A DNA stretch of 64,000 nucleotides from Chryseobacterium sp. Leaf405 (lineage in GTDB: Bacteria > Bacteroidota > Bacteroidia > Flavobacteriales > Weeksellaceae), in the NCBI RefSeq assembly GCF_001425355.1, contig NZ_LMQN01000020.1, positions 1 through 64,000 on the forward strand, given 5' to 3'. The notes below the pieces were generated by a model, which was given only the letters and a program-made list of their open reading frames with translations, made no database searches and was not told where the DNA came from. Shown here in pieces: positions 52,430 through 61,727 of this stretch (within the stretch, counting starts at the first letter, position 1; each line of letters begins with the position of its first letter). The position numbers and the translations under genes are program-made.

Positions 52430-52496
52430 CTTTCCTAAAAGAAAGTAAGGTTGTTAAAATGGCATCCAAAATCAATTCTACTTTCCTTCAGGAAAG
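52430..52496. promoter_or_regulatory. Pair of palindromes between divergent genes, candidate HxlR operators
   Basis: CTTTCCTAAAAGAAAG (52430-52445) and CTTTCCTTCAGGAAAG (52481-52496) share the form CTTTCCT..A.GAAAG. They are 51 bases apart, close to five helical turns. They lie in the divergent region between the monooxygenase/HxlR unit and the reductase gene. Autoregulation by the HxlR protein is inferred. Confidence 0.5.
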
Positions 52497-52560
52497 GACT
52501 ATAAAAAAGAAAGCGAATATTGGTAAATTTGCACTATTACAAATAGTAAAATAAATTAAA

Positions 52561-53316
52561 ATGAGGATAGGAATAATAGGTACTGGGGCCATTGGTGGTA
52601 TAATTGCTAAAAAAATGGCAGAAGCCGGTCATATTGTAAAAATTAATAATTCAGGCGACTTGACTAGACTAAATAAAGTAGCTGAAGAATTGGGTGTAAC
52701 AGCGGCCAGTCAGAAAGATGTTGTGAAAGATGTTGATGTGATCATTCTGTCTGTTCCAACTTCGGCAATCTCCACTTTACCTGAAAATTTATTAGCGGAA
52801 GTGCCGGAAGATGTGATTATAGTAGATACGTCCAACTATTATCCATTCCGTGATGAGGATATTGAAGAAATCAAAAACGGAAAAGTAGAAAGTATCTGGG
52901 TATCTGAACAATTGGGAAGACCAGTCATCAAGGCGTTCAATAATTTACTGGCCGAAACACTTGCAAATGGCGGGAAAAATCCAGGTGAAGACCATAGAAT
53001 TGCAATGGCCATTGCAGGTGATAACGTTGAAGCAAAAAAAGTAATTGCCGGATTGGTCAATGATGTAGGCTTTGATGTCGTGGATTCAGGCAGTCTTTCA
53101 GAATCTTGGAGGCATCAGCCGGGAACGCCGGCTTACTGTACGGAATTGGATATTCAAGATTTAAAAAATGCGTTGAAGGATGGTGTGAAAGAAGATGCTC
53201 CATTGATAAGAGATAAAGCCGTTGCTGAACTAATGGCACTGTCTGATTATCCTTCTCATCCGGATGTTGTTAAATTTAACAGAGAATTGTTCAATAAAAA
53301 TCCTCACACAAAATAA
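52561..53316 (+). CDS. NAD(P)-binding F420-reductase-like oxidoreductase
   Basis: The 251-aa protein starts with a Rossmann fold ('MRIGIIGTGAIGGIIAKKM' and 'AEAGH'). The strand pattern 'VDVIILSVPTSAI', 'VIIVDTSNYYPFR' and 'VIKAFNNLLAETL' fits the NADPH-dependent F420 reductase/NADP oxidoreductase family. In bacteria without F420 such proteins reduce unknown substrates. It is divergent from the monooxygenase/HxlR unit and shares its control region, so it may be an inducible partner of that unit. Confidence 0.8.
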   Translation: MRIGIIGTGAIGGIIAKKMAEAGHIVKINNSGDLTRLNKVAEELGVTAASQKDVVKDVDVIILSVPTSAISTLPENLLAEVPEDVIIVDTSNYYPFRDEDIEEIKNGKVESIWVSEQLGRPVIKAFNNLLAETLANGGKNPGEDHRIAMAIAGDNVEAKKVIAGLVNDVGFDVVDSGSLSESWRHQPGTPAYCTELDIQDLKNALKDGVKEDAPLIRDKAVAELMALSDYPSHPDVVKFNRELFNKNPHTK

Positions 53317-53476
53317 ATTGTGTAGCTATTTGGATTATCATCATTCACTTGATTTGAATTTCGATGCTTACAGTAATGGATATTGTAAAAACGTTTCATT
53401 TTTGCCTACTTTTGTATCATCTTTGTAACTGAGAATTGGCGGAACTTTGTCCATATCAAATATTTAAAATAATATT

Positions 53477-54295
53477 ATGGCAAAAACAATTTTTATAACC
53501 GGTGCATCAAGAGGATTCGGAAGAATCTGGACAGAAGCATTTTTAAGACGCGGCGACAATGTGGTTGCTGCCGTCCGTACACCTGAAGCACTCGCAGAAT
53601 TAAAACAGGAATTTTCATCAAACCTTTTGGTTGTAAAACTGGATGTTATAGATAGAATAGGAAGCTTCGAAGCTGTTGAGAATGCAAAAGGCCACTTTGG
53701 CAGGATCGATGTGTTGATCAACAATGCAGGTTTCGGTCACGTTGGAGCAGTTGAAGAGCTTAATGAAAAAGATGTCAGAGCACAGTTTGAGACCAATGTA
53801 TTAGGTTCATTATGGATGATGCAGGCCATTCTGCCCGTAATGCGTGGGCAGAAATCAGGTCACATTATTCAGCTTTCCAGTGCATTGGGAATCAACACAG
53901 TACCATTAATGGGGCTTTACAGTGCTGCTAAATTTGCTGTGGAAGGTCTTACGGAAACGCTTGCCGGCGAAGTGAGCGGTTTCGGCATTAAAGTCACGAT
54001 TGTAGAACCGGGTGGATTCTCAACTGATTTCTTTGGGAATAATTCTTTGGCACTTAGTTCAACAATTTCTGATTATGATACGATAAGAAAAGATTTTTAT
54101 GAACACGCAGAAGACCAGGATTCCGGGAATCCAAGTGCGACCGTTCCCGCAATTTTCAGTCTTGTTGATGCAGAAAATCCACCTTTGAGACTGCTCTTAG
54201 GAAAAAATACTTTCGCCTGGGTTCAGCATACTTATTCGGAACGTCTTAAGACTTGGGAATCCTGGCAGGATGTTTCTGTAGAGGCTCACGGATAA
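53477..54295 (+). CDS. SDR family oxidoreductase
   Basis: The protein has 272 aa and the classical SDR marks. The cofactor loop is 'TGASRGFGRIW', 'NNAGFGHVG' is present, the Ser is in 'IQLSSALGI', and the catalytic 'YSAAK' precedes 'FAVEGLTETLAGE'. The C-terminus ('LRLLLGKNTFAWV') is that of the group often annotated as ketoreductases. The substrate is unknown. The gene lies before an AraC regulator that may control it. Confidence 0.9.
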   Translation: MAKTIFITGASRGFGRIWTEAFLRRGDNVVAAVRTPEALAELKQEFSSNLLVVKLDVIDRIGSFEAVENAKGHFGRIDVLINNAGFGHVGAVEELNEKDVRAQFETNVLGSLWMMQAILPVMRGQKSGHIIQLSSALGINTVPLMGLYSAAKFAVEGLTETLAGEVSGFGIKVTIVEPGGFSTDFFGNNSLALSSTISDYDTIRKDFYEHAEDQDSGNPSATVPAIFSLVDAENPPLRLLLGKNTFAWVQHTYSERLKTWESWQDVSVEAHG

Positions 54296-54351
54296 GACAA
54301 ATACAAAAATAAGCAAACTCCTTTTTTTGAGTTCTGCTGTAAATTAAAAAA

Positions 54352-55248
54352 ATGGAACATTTCACCAAAATCAGCGACCTGCATAATGCTTTTGGCATCA
54401 AACCACCGGAAAATCCACTTTTCAGTTTGGTTTATGGAGAAAAAGAGATGTGCAAAGGAGACAATAAACTTGAATTTTCTTCAGGATTTTATATCATCGG
54501 ATTTAAAAAATTGAAGTCGGGTAGTATGTCTTACGGTAAAACCAAATATGACCACGATCTCGGATCGCTCTCTTTCATTAAGCCCAATCAGAAAGTTGCG
54601 TTTCAGAATGTGATGCTGGAGGAAAAAGGGTTTCTGATTATCATTCACGAAGATTTTTTACCCGGAACTTCCCTTTACCACGAAATTAAGAAATACGGGT
54701 ATTTTGATTATGAAGTCAATGAAGCCTTACATCTTTCACCTGCGGAAGAGGAGATCATCTGGAATCTATATTTCAATATGGAAAAAGAGTATCACAATAA
54801 TACCGATGAGCTCAGCAAATCTATCATTATCAGTCATTTGGATTTATTCTTGAAATATGCTCAACGTTTTTACAGAAGACAGTTTATCAACCGAAAACCG
54901 TTGACCGGCTCAACGGTAACAAAGTTCCACACGTTGCTCAACGAAAATTTTGAAGAAAGAAAAACAAAAGAGATCCGTTTGCCAACCGTGTCGCAAATGG
55001 CAGAAAAACTGAATATATCATCACGCTATTTAACTGATCTTCTTAAAGAAGAAACCGGAAAAACAGCCCTAGAGCTTATCCATCTGTTCCTGATTGGTGA
55101 AGCCAAGAATTTACTCACAGAAGGAGAACTGAATATTGCTGAAATCTCACATCTTTTAGGTTTTGAGAATACCACCTATTTTTCAAGGCTTTTCAAAAAA
55201 GAAGTGGGAATTTCACCCAACCAATTCAAAGGGAATCTTCTTAACTGA
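54352..55248 (+). CDS. AraC family transcriptional regulator
   Basis: The product has 298 aa. The N-terminal sensor resembles a cupin ('GSMSYGKTKYDHDLGSLSFI'). The C-terminal hundred residues form the two helix-turn-helix units, with 'SQMAEKLNISSRYLTDLLKE' and 'ISHLLGFENTTYFSRLFKKE' followed by 'GISPNQF'. It lies between two SDR genes on the same strand and is a natural candidate for their regulator. Confidence 0.92.
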   Translation: MEHFTKISDLHNAFGIKPPENPLFSLVYGEKEMCKGDNKLEFSSGFYIIGFKKLKSGSMSYGKTKYDHDLGSLSFIKPNQKVAFQNVMLEEKGFLIIIHEDFLPGTSLYHEIKKYGYFDYEVNEALHLSPAEEEIIWNLYFNMEKEYHNNTDELSKSIIISHLDLFLKYAQRFYRRQFINRKPLTGSTVTKFHTLLNENFEERKTKEIRLPTVSQMAEKLNISSRYLTDLLKEETGKTALELIHLFLIGEAKNLLTEGELNIAEISHLLGFENTTYFSRLFKKEVGISPNQFKGNLLN

Positions 55249-55330
55249 TAATTAAACATTTAACTCTTTTTTTAGTTACAAAAGCAGTTAAATAATAAAA
55301 TAATTCTAAAAAATATTTAAAATAAAAACA

Positions 55331-56089
55331 ATGGCAAGTAAAATAGCATTAGTAACAGGCGCAAGCCGCGGGCTGGGTAAAGATTCAGCTTTACAATTAG
55401 CAAAAAAGGGATTCGATATTATCCTTACCTATCAAACCAAAAAAGAATTTGCGGATGAAGTAGTAAAAGAGATAGAAACGCTTGGACAAAAAGCATTTGC
55501 ATTGTCTTTGGATATATCTACTACTTTAGGTTTCGACCAATTTGTAAGTGAGGTACAAAATATTTTGGATACCCAACTTGACTCTGCAAAACTAGACGCA
55601 TTAGTAAATAATGCAGGAATTGGAATCAATGAAAGTTATGAAACGACGACAGAAGAGATTTTGGATAAAATGACCAATATTCATTTCAAAGGACCTTATT
55701 TCCTGACACAGAAATTATTGCCTTTATTAAACGATGGAAGCAGTATTGTAAACGTTTCTTCCGGATTGGCAAGATTCTCAGCTTCCGGATATTCTGCGTA
55801 TGGAGCTATGAAAGCTGCGCTGGATGCGCTTTCGAGATATCAGGCTTTGGAACTCGGAAACAGAAAAATACGGGTGAATGCACTCGCTCCGGGTGCCATC
55901 GAAACTGATTTTGATGGTGGTGTTGTACGTGATATGTCGGATGTAAATAAATACTTAGCGGCAGAAGCAGCTTTAGGAAGAGTAGGCTTACCTGATGATA
56001 TTGGAAGTGTTGTAGCGTTCCTTTGTTCGGATGACTCCAAATGGATTAATGCTCAGAGATTAGAAGTTTCTGGTGGATACAGAATCTAA
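55331..56089 (+). CDS. SDR family oxidoreductase
   Basis: This 252-aa SDR has 'VTGASRGLGKDSA', 'NNAGIGINES', 'IVNVSSGLARF', the catalytic 'YGAMK' and 'NALAPGAIETDF'. The end ('WINAQRLEVSGGY') is the usual classical-SDR closing motif. It follows the AraC regulator by about 80 bases and is followed by a strong terminator. Confidence 0.9.
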   Translation: MASKIALVTGASRGLGKDSALQLAKKGFDIILTYQTKKEFADEVVKEIETLGQKAFALSLDISTTLGFDQFVSEVQNILDTQLDSAKLDALVNNAGIGINESYETTTEEILDKMTNIHFKGPYFLTQKLLPLLNDGSSIVNVSSGLARFSASGYSAYGAMKAALDALSRYQALELGNRKIRVNALAPGAIETDFDGGVVRDMSDVNKYLAAEAALGRVGLPDDIGSVVAFLCSDDSKWINAQRLEVSGGYRI

Positions 56090-56110
56090 AAGATCTTAAC
56101 CTTAAATAAT

Positions 56111-56142
56111 AACAGCCCGTTCAAAACTTTGAATGGGCTGTT
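56111..56142 (+). terminator. Terminator after the SDR gene
   Basis: The arms 56111-56123 and 56130-56142 (AACAGCCC...GGGCTGTT) pair with one wobble. It lies between two convergent genes. Confidence 0.9.
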
Positions 56143-56219
56143 GTAATTTGTTTCTTATTTAAGTAAATATTTTTCCTTTTTGCGGGCAATTATCTTTATT
56201 ATTAGAATGTTGTTACAAA

Positions 56220-57299
56220 TTAATTACAATAGCCGCTTCTCGGATTAGTGCTGCTTCCGCAAGGAAACTGATATTTTACTTGCAGATACTTGGGTATAGG
56301 ATTATCAGTGACTTCCAGTGGAGTCATGGATTGTCCGTTGTAGGAAGGCATTGTAACTTGTGCAGTCGAGCCATTACCTAAAGCTACATTTTTGGCATTG
56401 GAATTTCCATTAAAACTGTAATCCATCATGGCATCTAAAAGACGGTAGACTCCATAATAATCTAATGCATCAAAGGCACTGCGGGAGCTTGGCATAGCAT
56501 GATCCGTTACGTAATTATATCCGTTAATGGTGGATGATTTAAAATAGATAAAATCTTTTTCAGAATTGGCAATATTGATGTTTTTAAAGATATCAATTGC
56601 CATTCGATGGTCATTAACATCATCTTCGTCGTAAACTTGTGTTATCATTTTGGTATTGGCTGGAAAATTCTGCAATTGTTGTTGAGTGGTTAAAGGACTG
56701 TTCCAGTTAAAGGAATACCACGGTGCCATGGTGAAAAGAAAACGGCCATTCTGCCCCCATCCTTTTTCTGTAAATGCTTTGTAGGCAAGATCGATGCTTG
56801 CGCCACCACCAAAAGAATGTCCCATAAAACCTACTTTTTGGGTATCAATAATGTTAGGATAATCTGCGGCAGCCTTTATGAATCCTTCCCATAGGGTCTG
56901 ATAGCGGTGATCAATACTAATATCTATCGTACGGTAGGGTACAAATACCACCACATAGCCTTTCTTTGCAATAAAATTATACAGCTCTATATTATAATCT
57001 TTATCCTCACCGCCAAACGGATGAGAAAAGAATATGGTAGGTCTGGGGGAAGTGATCCCTTCCGGATAAAAAATTGAAACTTTTGTCCCTGCATATTGAG
57101 GATTATTAAAAGTAACTTCTGCTACTTCATAGTTCCCATCTGCACCGTATCCTGATGTCGGTTTTTGTATAGGTCCCTGAAGGCTGTTACCGGGTCTTGC
57201 CTGTAAAGCAGTTTCATCATTATCGTTATTACTGCTCTGAGAGCACGCTGAAGTGGTAATGAAAATGATCATTACCCATGGATAAAATAGTTTTTTCAT
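56220..57299 (-). CDS. Alpha/beta-hydrolase lipoprotein
   Basis: The protein has 359 aa with a lipoprotein signal (lipobox 'TTSAC'). The fold marks are an oxyanion strand 'PTIFFSHPFGGEDKDY', the nucleophile in 'GFMGHSFGGGAS', a probable acid in 'QVYDEDDVNDHR' and the His in 'YVTDHAMPSS'. The end has a Cys pair ('FPCGSSTNPRSGYC') that could form a disulfide. It is predicted to be an esterase or dienelactone-hydrolase-like enzyme on the cell surface or in the periplasm; substrate unknown. It overlaps the upstream Spy-like gene by four bases. Confidence 0.8.
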   Translation of the reverse strand: MKKLFYPWVMIIFITTSACSQSSNNDNDETALQARPGNSLQGPIQKPTSGYGADGNYEVAEVTFNNPQYAGTKVSIFYPEGITSPRPTIFFSHPFGGEDKDYNIELYNFIAKKGYVVVFVPYRTIDISIDHRYQTLWEGFIKAAADYPNIIDTQKVGFMGHSFGGGASIDLAYKAFTEKGWGQNGRFLFTMAPWYSFNWNSPLTTQQQLQNFPANTKMITQVYDEDDVNDHRMAIDIFKNINIANSEKDFIYFKSSTINGYNYVTDHAMPSSRSAFDALDYYGVYRLLDAMMDYSFNGNSNAKNVALGNGSTAQVTMPSYNGQSMTPLEVTDNPIPKYLQVKYQFPCGSSTNPRSGYCN

Positions 57300-57682
57300 T
57301 TTCTTTTTTCTTTAAGTTTTTGAACCATCTGATCTTTAAGCTCCTGATATTTTTTATATTGTTCTGCATCCAGAATTTGGCTGAGTGCATCAGATTTTTC
57401 TTTCTGAAGGGCTTTCAGTTTTTTGAATTTAGAGATCTTACCTTCATTACTTTGAATAACGGGGTCATTCTTTTGAGCATATTGAAGATTAAGAGCAGCG
57501 ACCTGCTGAACTTGCGTAGTATTTAAGGCTAATTTAGTTTTCATCCACTCGGTCTGCATCTTTGCGCATTGTTCCGGAGTGCTGTCCTTCAATTTTTTTT
57601 TCTGTGCCGATAAGCTTGTAAAAGCTATACATAGAAAAGCTGTTACAAGTAGAGTCCATTGTTTTTTTTGTTTTAAAAGCAT
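57296..57682 (-). CDS. Periplasmic Spy/CpxP-like small protein
   Basis: The protein has 128 aa with a signal peptide ('WTLLVTAFLCIAFTSLSAQ'). The mature part is all-helical with 'TPEQCAKMQTEWMKTKLALN', 'TTQVQQVAALNLQYA' and 'QILDAEQYKKYQELKD'. This resembles the LTxxQ repeats of Spy/CpxP chaperones and related Bacteroidota proteins. It is co-transcribed with the hydrolase lipoprotein (ATGA overlap), so it may protect or fold that protein. Downstream position relative to a LytTR system suggests regulation by it. Confidence 0.65.
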   Translation of the reverse strand: MLLKQKKQWTLLVTAFLCIAFTSLSAQKKKLKDSTPEQCAKMQTEWMKTKLALNTTQVQQVAALNLQYAQKNDPVIQSNEGKISKFKKLKALQKEKSDALSQILDAEQYKKYQELKDQMVQKLKEKRK

Positions 57683-57781
57683 TTTGGAAAAATTTAGTTT
57701 TTAATGAAACAAATGTAGCAATACCCATTATATCCGTTAAGATAAAAAAGGGTGAACCTGCTAAATTCCGGGGTGAAATTA

Positions 57782-58564
57782 TTATTGATCCAACCATTTT
57801 CTAAATTGCGTTGCCTTTGCTTTGCTAACAATGACTTGTTCCTTAGGCAATGGATGTATTTTAACAAGCAGTCTTCCATTAAAAAAATATTCAACAGCAT
57901 CTATAGCATTTTTGTTGATAATAAACTGGCGGTTAGCCCTGAAAAATAGAGTGGGATCCAGCTCATGTTCCAATTGTTCCAGTGTAAATTCTGCTATATA
58001 TTTCCTTCCATCCGTCATATTTATATATACAATCTCGTTAGCGGTGTAAAACCAATTGATTTTGGCAGCCTCGATTGGGATAAGCCTGCCGCAATAATGA
58101 ATCAGAAATGATTTTTTATATTGCTTTGTCGCAGATTGTAGCTCTTGCAGTAGGGCTGCTGTTTTGGTCTGTTCGTTTTTAACATCAGCAGCAATAAGGG
58201 TATTGTATTTCAGAAGAATTCGTTGTATTTCATCCTTGTCAAAAGGTTTTAAAACATAATCAATACCATTGTTCCGAAAAGCTTCAATGGCATAATCATT
58301 ATATGCCGTAACAAAAATAACGGGTTTTAAGATGTTTACCTGTCGGAAAATTTCAAATGACAATCCATCCGAAAGCCTTATATCAGAAAATATCAGATCA
58401 TAAGTCTTATCATTTACGGCGAACCAGTCCACTGCTTCTGATATACTTTGTAGTGTTACAATAATCTTAATATCCGGATTAATATCTTTCAGGATGTATT
58501 CCAGATTTCTTGCAGTTGCTGCCTCGTCTTCAATGATTATAATATATAAATTTTGTGTCATCAC
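57782..58564 (-). CDS. LytTR family response regulator
   Basis: The product has 260 aa. The receiver domain has the acidic pair in 'IIIEDEAAT', the phosphoacceptor Asp61 in 'LIFSDIRLSDGLSF', and 'PVIFVTAYNDYAIEAF' with 'YVLKPF'. A LytTR DNA-binding domain follows (about 155-255: 'INWFYTANEIVYINMTDGRK', 'LFFRANRQFIINKNAI'). Its start overlaps the sensor kinase by four bases. Confidence 0.95.
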   Translation of the reverse strand: MMTQNLYIIIIEDEAATARNLEYILKDINPDIKIIVTLQSISEAVDWFAVNDKTYDLIFSDIRLSDGLSFEIFRQVNILKPVIFVTAYNDYAIEAFRNNGIDYVLKPFDKDEIQRILLKYNTLIAADVKNEQTKTAALLQELQSATKQYKKSFLIHYCGRLIPIEAAKINWFYTANEIVYINMTDGRKYIAEFTLEQLEHELDPTLFFRANRQFIINKNAIDAVEYFFNGRLLVKIHPLPKEQVIVSKAKATQFRKWLDQ

Positions 58565-59574
58565 AACGGAAGTTTTACGATGAAATATTCTTTAGTCTGA
58601 TGTATTTCTATCTCATGACGAGTTTGTAACTTGTATCTTTCATTCAGGTTGGCGAGTCCAAGTCCGGTTCCTTCTGTTCCACTGTTGGTGGGCTGAAGAT
58701 TGTTTCGGATAATGAGCCATTCATTTTCTTCATAAATATCTACCCTTAGCGGATATAAAATTGTAGCGCTATTATGTTTAACAGCATTTTCTATTAAGGG
58801 CTGTAGTGACAAATGAGGAATCTGTTTATCTAAAATACCTTTGTCGATATTGATTTGAATCTGAAAGGTGTTTTCAAGCCGCATTTTTACCAACTGGATA
58901 TAGGATTCCAGATGCTGAAGTTCTTTCTCCAGGGATACCAGCTCGTTACCTGAGTGTATCAATGTATATCTGAAAACTTTAGACAGATGCAAAATATACG
59001 TCTGGGCAAGCCCGGGATCTTCCCTTACGATAGCCGAAAGGCTGCTTAGTGTATTGAAAAGAAAATGTGGATTTAACTGCTCCTGAAGCAGTTGCAGCTG
59101 AGCCTGAAGGTATGCGGTATGCAGCTGTTCATTGATCAGGTCTTTATTTCTGCTTTCGCGCATCAGAAGTACAAGGCGGATAACGACGGCAATCATTATA
59201 CTGCTGAGTAAAAAGCGTGCAAAATATCCTCTTATTCTTCCTCCTGGAAGTTGGACGGTTCCAAACAGTAAAGAATGGATAACACTTCCCAGTATAATGG
59301 TTGTCACAACTAGCAAGGTATTGATTGCATATAATTTAAACCACTCCCTATTTTCCCTGAATACATTAAAAAGCTTACCCCGTGAGAGATTAACATGCAG
59401 GAGTACCAGGCAGAAAATCATATTGTACAGAAACTGAAAACTATATTCCCAAATATTGAATTGCCAGTAACGGGCAATAATCCCATCACCATTAAGAGCC
59501 ATCAGTTTTGCTGAATTGACCATCAGAGTAATCAATAAAGCACTATAAAGATATATTTTTCTTTCATTAATCAT
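58561..59574 (-). CDS. LytS-like sensor histidine kinase
   Basis: The 337-aa kinase has four hydrophobic segments in the first 140 residues. The phosphoacceptor is His170 in 'EQLNPHFLFNTLSSL'. The ATPase part has 'PLIENAVKHNS' and 'GTGLGLANLNERYK'. The architecture is that of the LytS/YehU group partnered with LytTR regulators. There is no extracellular domain, so sensing is by the membrane part. It is coupled to the response regulator. Confidence 0.95.
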   Translation of the reverse strand: MINERKIYLYSALLITLMVNSAKLMALNGDGIIARYWQFNIWEYSFQFLYNMIFCLVLLHVNLSRGKLFNVFRENREWFKLYAINTLLVVTTIILGSVIHSLLFGTVQLPGGRIRGYFARFLLSSIMIAVVIRLVLLMRESRNKDLINEQLHTAYLQAQLQLLQEQLNPHFLFNTLSSLSAIVREDPGLAQTYILHLSKVFRYTLIHSGNELVSLEKELQHLESYIQLVKMRLENTFQIQINIDKGILDKQIPHLSLQPLIENAVKHNSATILYPLRVDIYEENEWLIIRNNLQPTNSGTEGTGLGLANLNERYKLQTRHEIEIHQTKEYFIVKLPL

Positions 59575-59975
59575 TAATACAAAGAAATGAAAATATTAAA
59601 TCCGATGACGAAATAGGGCGCTGAAACTGGAAAATTTGAGGGTGAAATGATTATACATTAAATTTTGATACTCTCTTATGGCTAAATTCCTAAGGCTGAA
59701 ATCGAAGATTAGACGCAAGCTTTTTAAACTGTGAACTGTAATTTTTTCTGATTTTTTCCATACTCTTAAAGGTAAAGTGTAGAAGAATTATACCCTACTA
59801 AAGTTATCAACTCCAATTTTTCCTTACCAAAAATATTGAATCAGTGAAAATGGTAAATTATTCAGTATTCTGTATAAAGTTTTACTTAAGTTAATCAATG
59901 AAATTTGTATTGTTCATTTATTTCAACCGAAATATTTGACCGATCAATTGATTTTTAACCCAAATAATAAATTAT
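59575..59975. other. 401-bp divergent intergenic region, no gene seen
   Basis: This is the upstream region of the kinase (minus strand) and the first cupin lipoprotein (plus strand). I see no reading frame, tRNA or clear hairpin. It is AT-rich and should contain both promoters, but no convincing -7/-33 pair could be fixed by eye. Confidence 0.4.
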
Positions 59976-60449
59976 ATGAAAAAATTGTCATCATATATTA
60001 TCCCCTTGATCGTCCTTCTGGGAATTTTACAAATTGGATGTGCAGAGAAAAAAGACCTCAATTTTATATTTCCTCAAGGAAAACAGGGAGCCAAAGAAAA
60101 TTTCACAGGAAATGCCTGGAATACAGAGCTGGTTGCCAACGACAGCATTTACAGCACCGTGGTCGGGAACGTCTATTTTGAACCTGGAGCAAGAAGCAAC
60201 TGGCATACCCATCCTGCCGGTCAGATACTGGTTATCACAGATGGTGTTGGGTATCACCAGATCAAAGGGCAGGCGCGACAAACAATTAAAAAAGGAGATG
60301 TGATAAAATGTCCGCCAAATGTGATGCATTGGCACGGTGCAAGCCCTGACAGCGGGATGTTGCAGATGTATATTTTACCAAAAACAGAGAAAGGCATCGT
60401 AACCTGGTTGCAAAAAGTAACAGAGGAGGAATACAACAGTATCAATTGA
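59976..60449 (+). CDS. Cupin-domain lipoprotein, copy 1
   Basis: The protein has 157 aa with a lipoprotein signal (lipobox near 'ILQIGCAEK'). The cupin core is 'VYFEPGARSNWHTHPAGQIL', then 'GVGYHQIKGQARQTIKKGDV', then 'CPPNVMHWHGA'; the His residues suit a metal site. The family has small-molecule or carboxymuconolactone-type roles. A paralogue lies at 62219-62719, and an alcohol dehydrogenase follows. Confidence 0.85.
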   Translation: MKKLSSYIIPLIVLLGILQIGCAEKKDLNFIFPQGKQGAKENFTGNAWNTELVANDSIYSTVVGNVYFEPGARSNWHTHPAGQILVITDGVGYHQIKGQARQTIKKGDVIKCPPNVMHWHGASPDSGMLQMYILPKTEKGIVTWLQKVTEEEYNSIN

Positions 60450-60474
60450 TTTTTAATTAAAAAAAATATTTAAA

Positions 60475-61650
60475 ATGAAAGATAAAAATCAACTATCAAG
60501 GCGGAAATTCATTCTGCAAAGTACAATGGCAGGGGCAGGAATAATGCTTGCCAGTCCAATTTCACTTTTTTCACAATTAAACAAATCAAACAATATGAGC
60601 AATATAAAATCTAAAGGCTACGCAGGAAGAGACGAAAAAGGAAAAATAGAACCTTGGAATTTTGAACGCAGACCGGTAGGCGACAGCGATATTTTAATTG
60701 ATATAAAATTTTCAGGTATTTGCCATTCTGATATTCATACCATCAAAGGACATTGGGGTCCGCAAAAATATCCGCAAGTTCCCGGTCACGAGATTGCAGG
60801 CATCGTAACTGCTGTTGGTAAAAAGGTAACCAAATTTAAAGTGGGCGATAAAGCAGGCGTAGGCTGTATGGTCAATAGCTGTATGAAATGTGACAGCTGC
60901 AAAAGCGGTGAAGAACACCATTGCGAAGTGGGAATGACAGGTACTTACGGTTCGCACGAAGCGTCATCGCCCACCGGAATTACGCAGGGTGGTTATGCCA
61001 ACAACATCGTGGTGACAGAACATTTTGCCATTAAAATCCCTGAAAGTATCGATCTGAAACATGCTGCGCCATTACTTTGTGCAGGCATTACAACCTATTC
61101 GCCAATGATGAAAGTGAAATTTAAAAAAGGTGACAAAATTGGGATTGTAGGAATTGGCGGTTTGGGACATATTGCTGTAAAATTGGCGGTTTCAAAAGGT
61201 GCGGAAGTATATGCATTTACCACTTCACCTTCAAAAGTAAATGACATAAAAAGTTTTGGGGCGAAAGAAGTAATTGTGGTAAAATCTGCGGAAGATCTGA
61301 AACCTTATAAAGCCAAACTGGATTTCATGATTTCTACTGTTCCTTATGCTTACGAAATGTCGCCGTACATTGATTGCGTCAAGAAATATGGATTTTTCAC
61401 ACAGGTCGGGCAACCGATCAACGGTGAATTGACCATCAATAATTTCAATATGATTTTCAACAGAGTGAATTTCAACGGTTCGCTGATTGGCGGTATTCCA
61501 GAAACTCAGGAGGTGATGGATTATTGTGCCGACAACAAAGTGTATCCACAGATACAGGTCATTAAAGCATCAGAAATCAATGATGCGTGGGATAAAGTAG
61601 TCAACAAAGAAGCGAGATACCGGTATGTGATTGATGCTGCAACTTTTTAA
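60475..61650 (+). CDS. Zinc-dependent alcohol dehydrogenase with Tat-like signal
   Basis: The 391-aa protein is a medium-chain dehydrogenase of the CAD/YahK type. The catalytic-zinc part is 'GICHSDIHTIKGHWGPQKYP' with 'VPGHEIAG'. The structural-zinc Cys set lies in 'CMKCDSCKSGEEHHC', and the NADP(H) fold in 'GIVGIGGLGHIAVKLA'. The N-terminus has an unusual extension ('LSRRKFILQSTMAGAGIMLA') that matches a twin-arginine signal, so it may be exported with cofactor. An internal Met at about residue 41 ('MSNIKSKGYAGRDEKGKIEP') could start a cytoplasmic form. Confidence 0.9.
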   Translation: MKDKNQLSRRKFILQSTMAGAGIMLASPISLFSQLNKSNNMSNIKSKGYAGRDEKGKIEPWNFERRPVGDSDILIDIKFSGICHSDIHTIKGHWGPQKYPQVPGHEIAGIVTAVGKKVTKFKVGDKAGVGCMVNSCMKCDSCKSGEEHHCEVGMTGTYGSHEASSPTGITQGGYANNIVVTEHFAIKIPESIDLKHAAPLLCAGITTYSPMMKVKFKKGDKIGIVGIGGLGHIAVKLAVSKGAEVYAFTTSPSKVNDIKSFGAKEVIVVKSAEDLKPYKAKLDFMISTVPYAYEMSPYIDCVKKYGFFTQVGQPINGELTINNFNMIFNRVNFNGSLIGGIPETQEVMDYCADNKVYPQIQVIKASEINDAWDKVVNKEARYRYVIDAATF

Positions 61651-61727
61651 TGTATCAATTGAGTGAAAATCTTTCTGTTGAATCATTAATTAAGAGGAAG
61701 TCTATTAACCCATAAAAAAATAAACAG

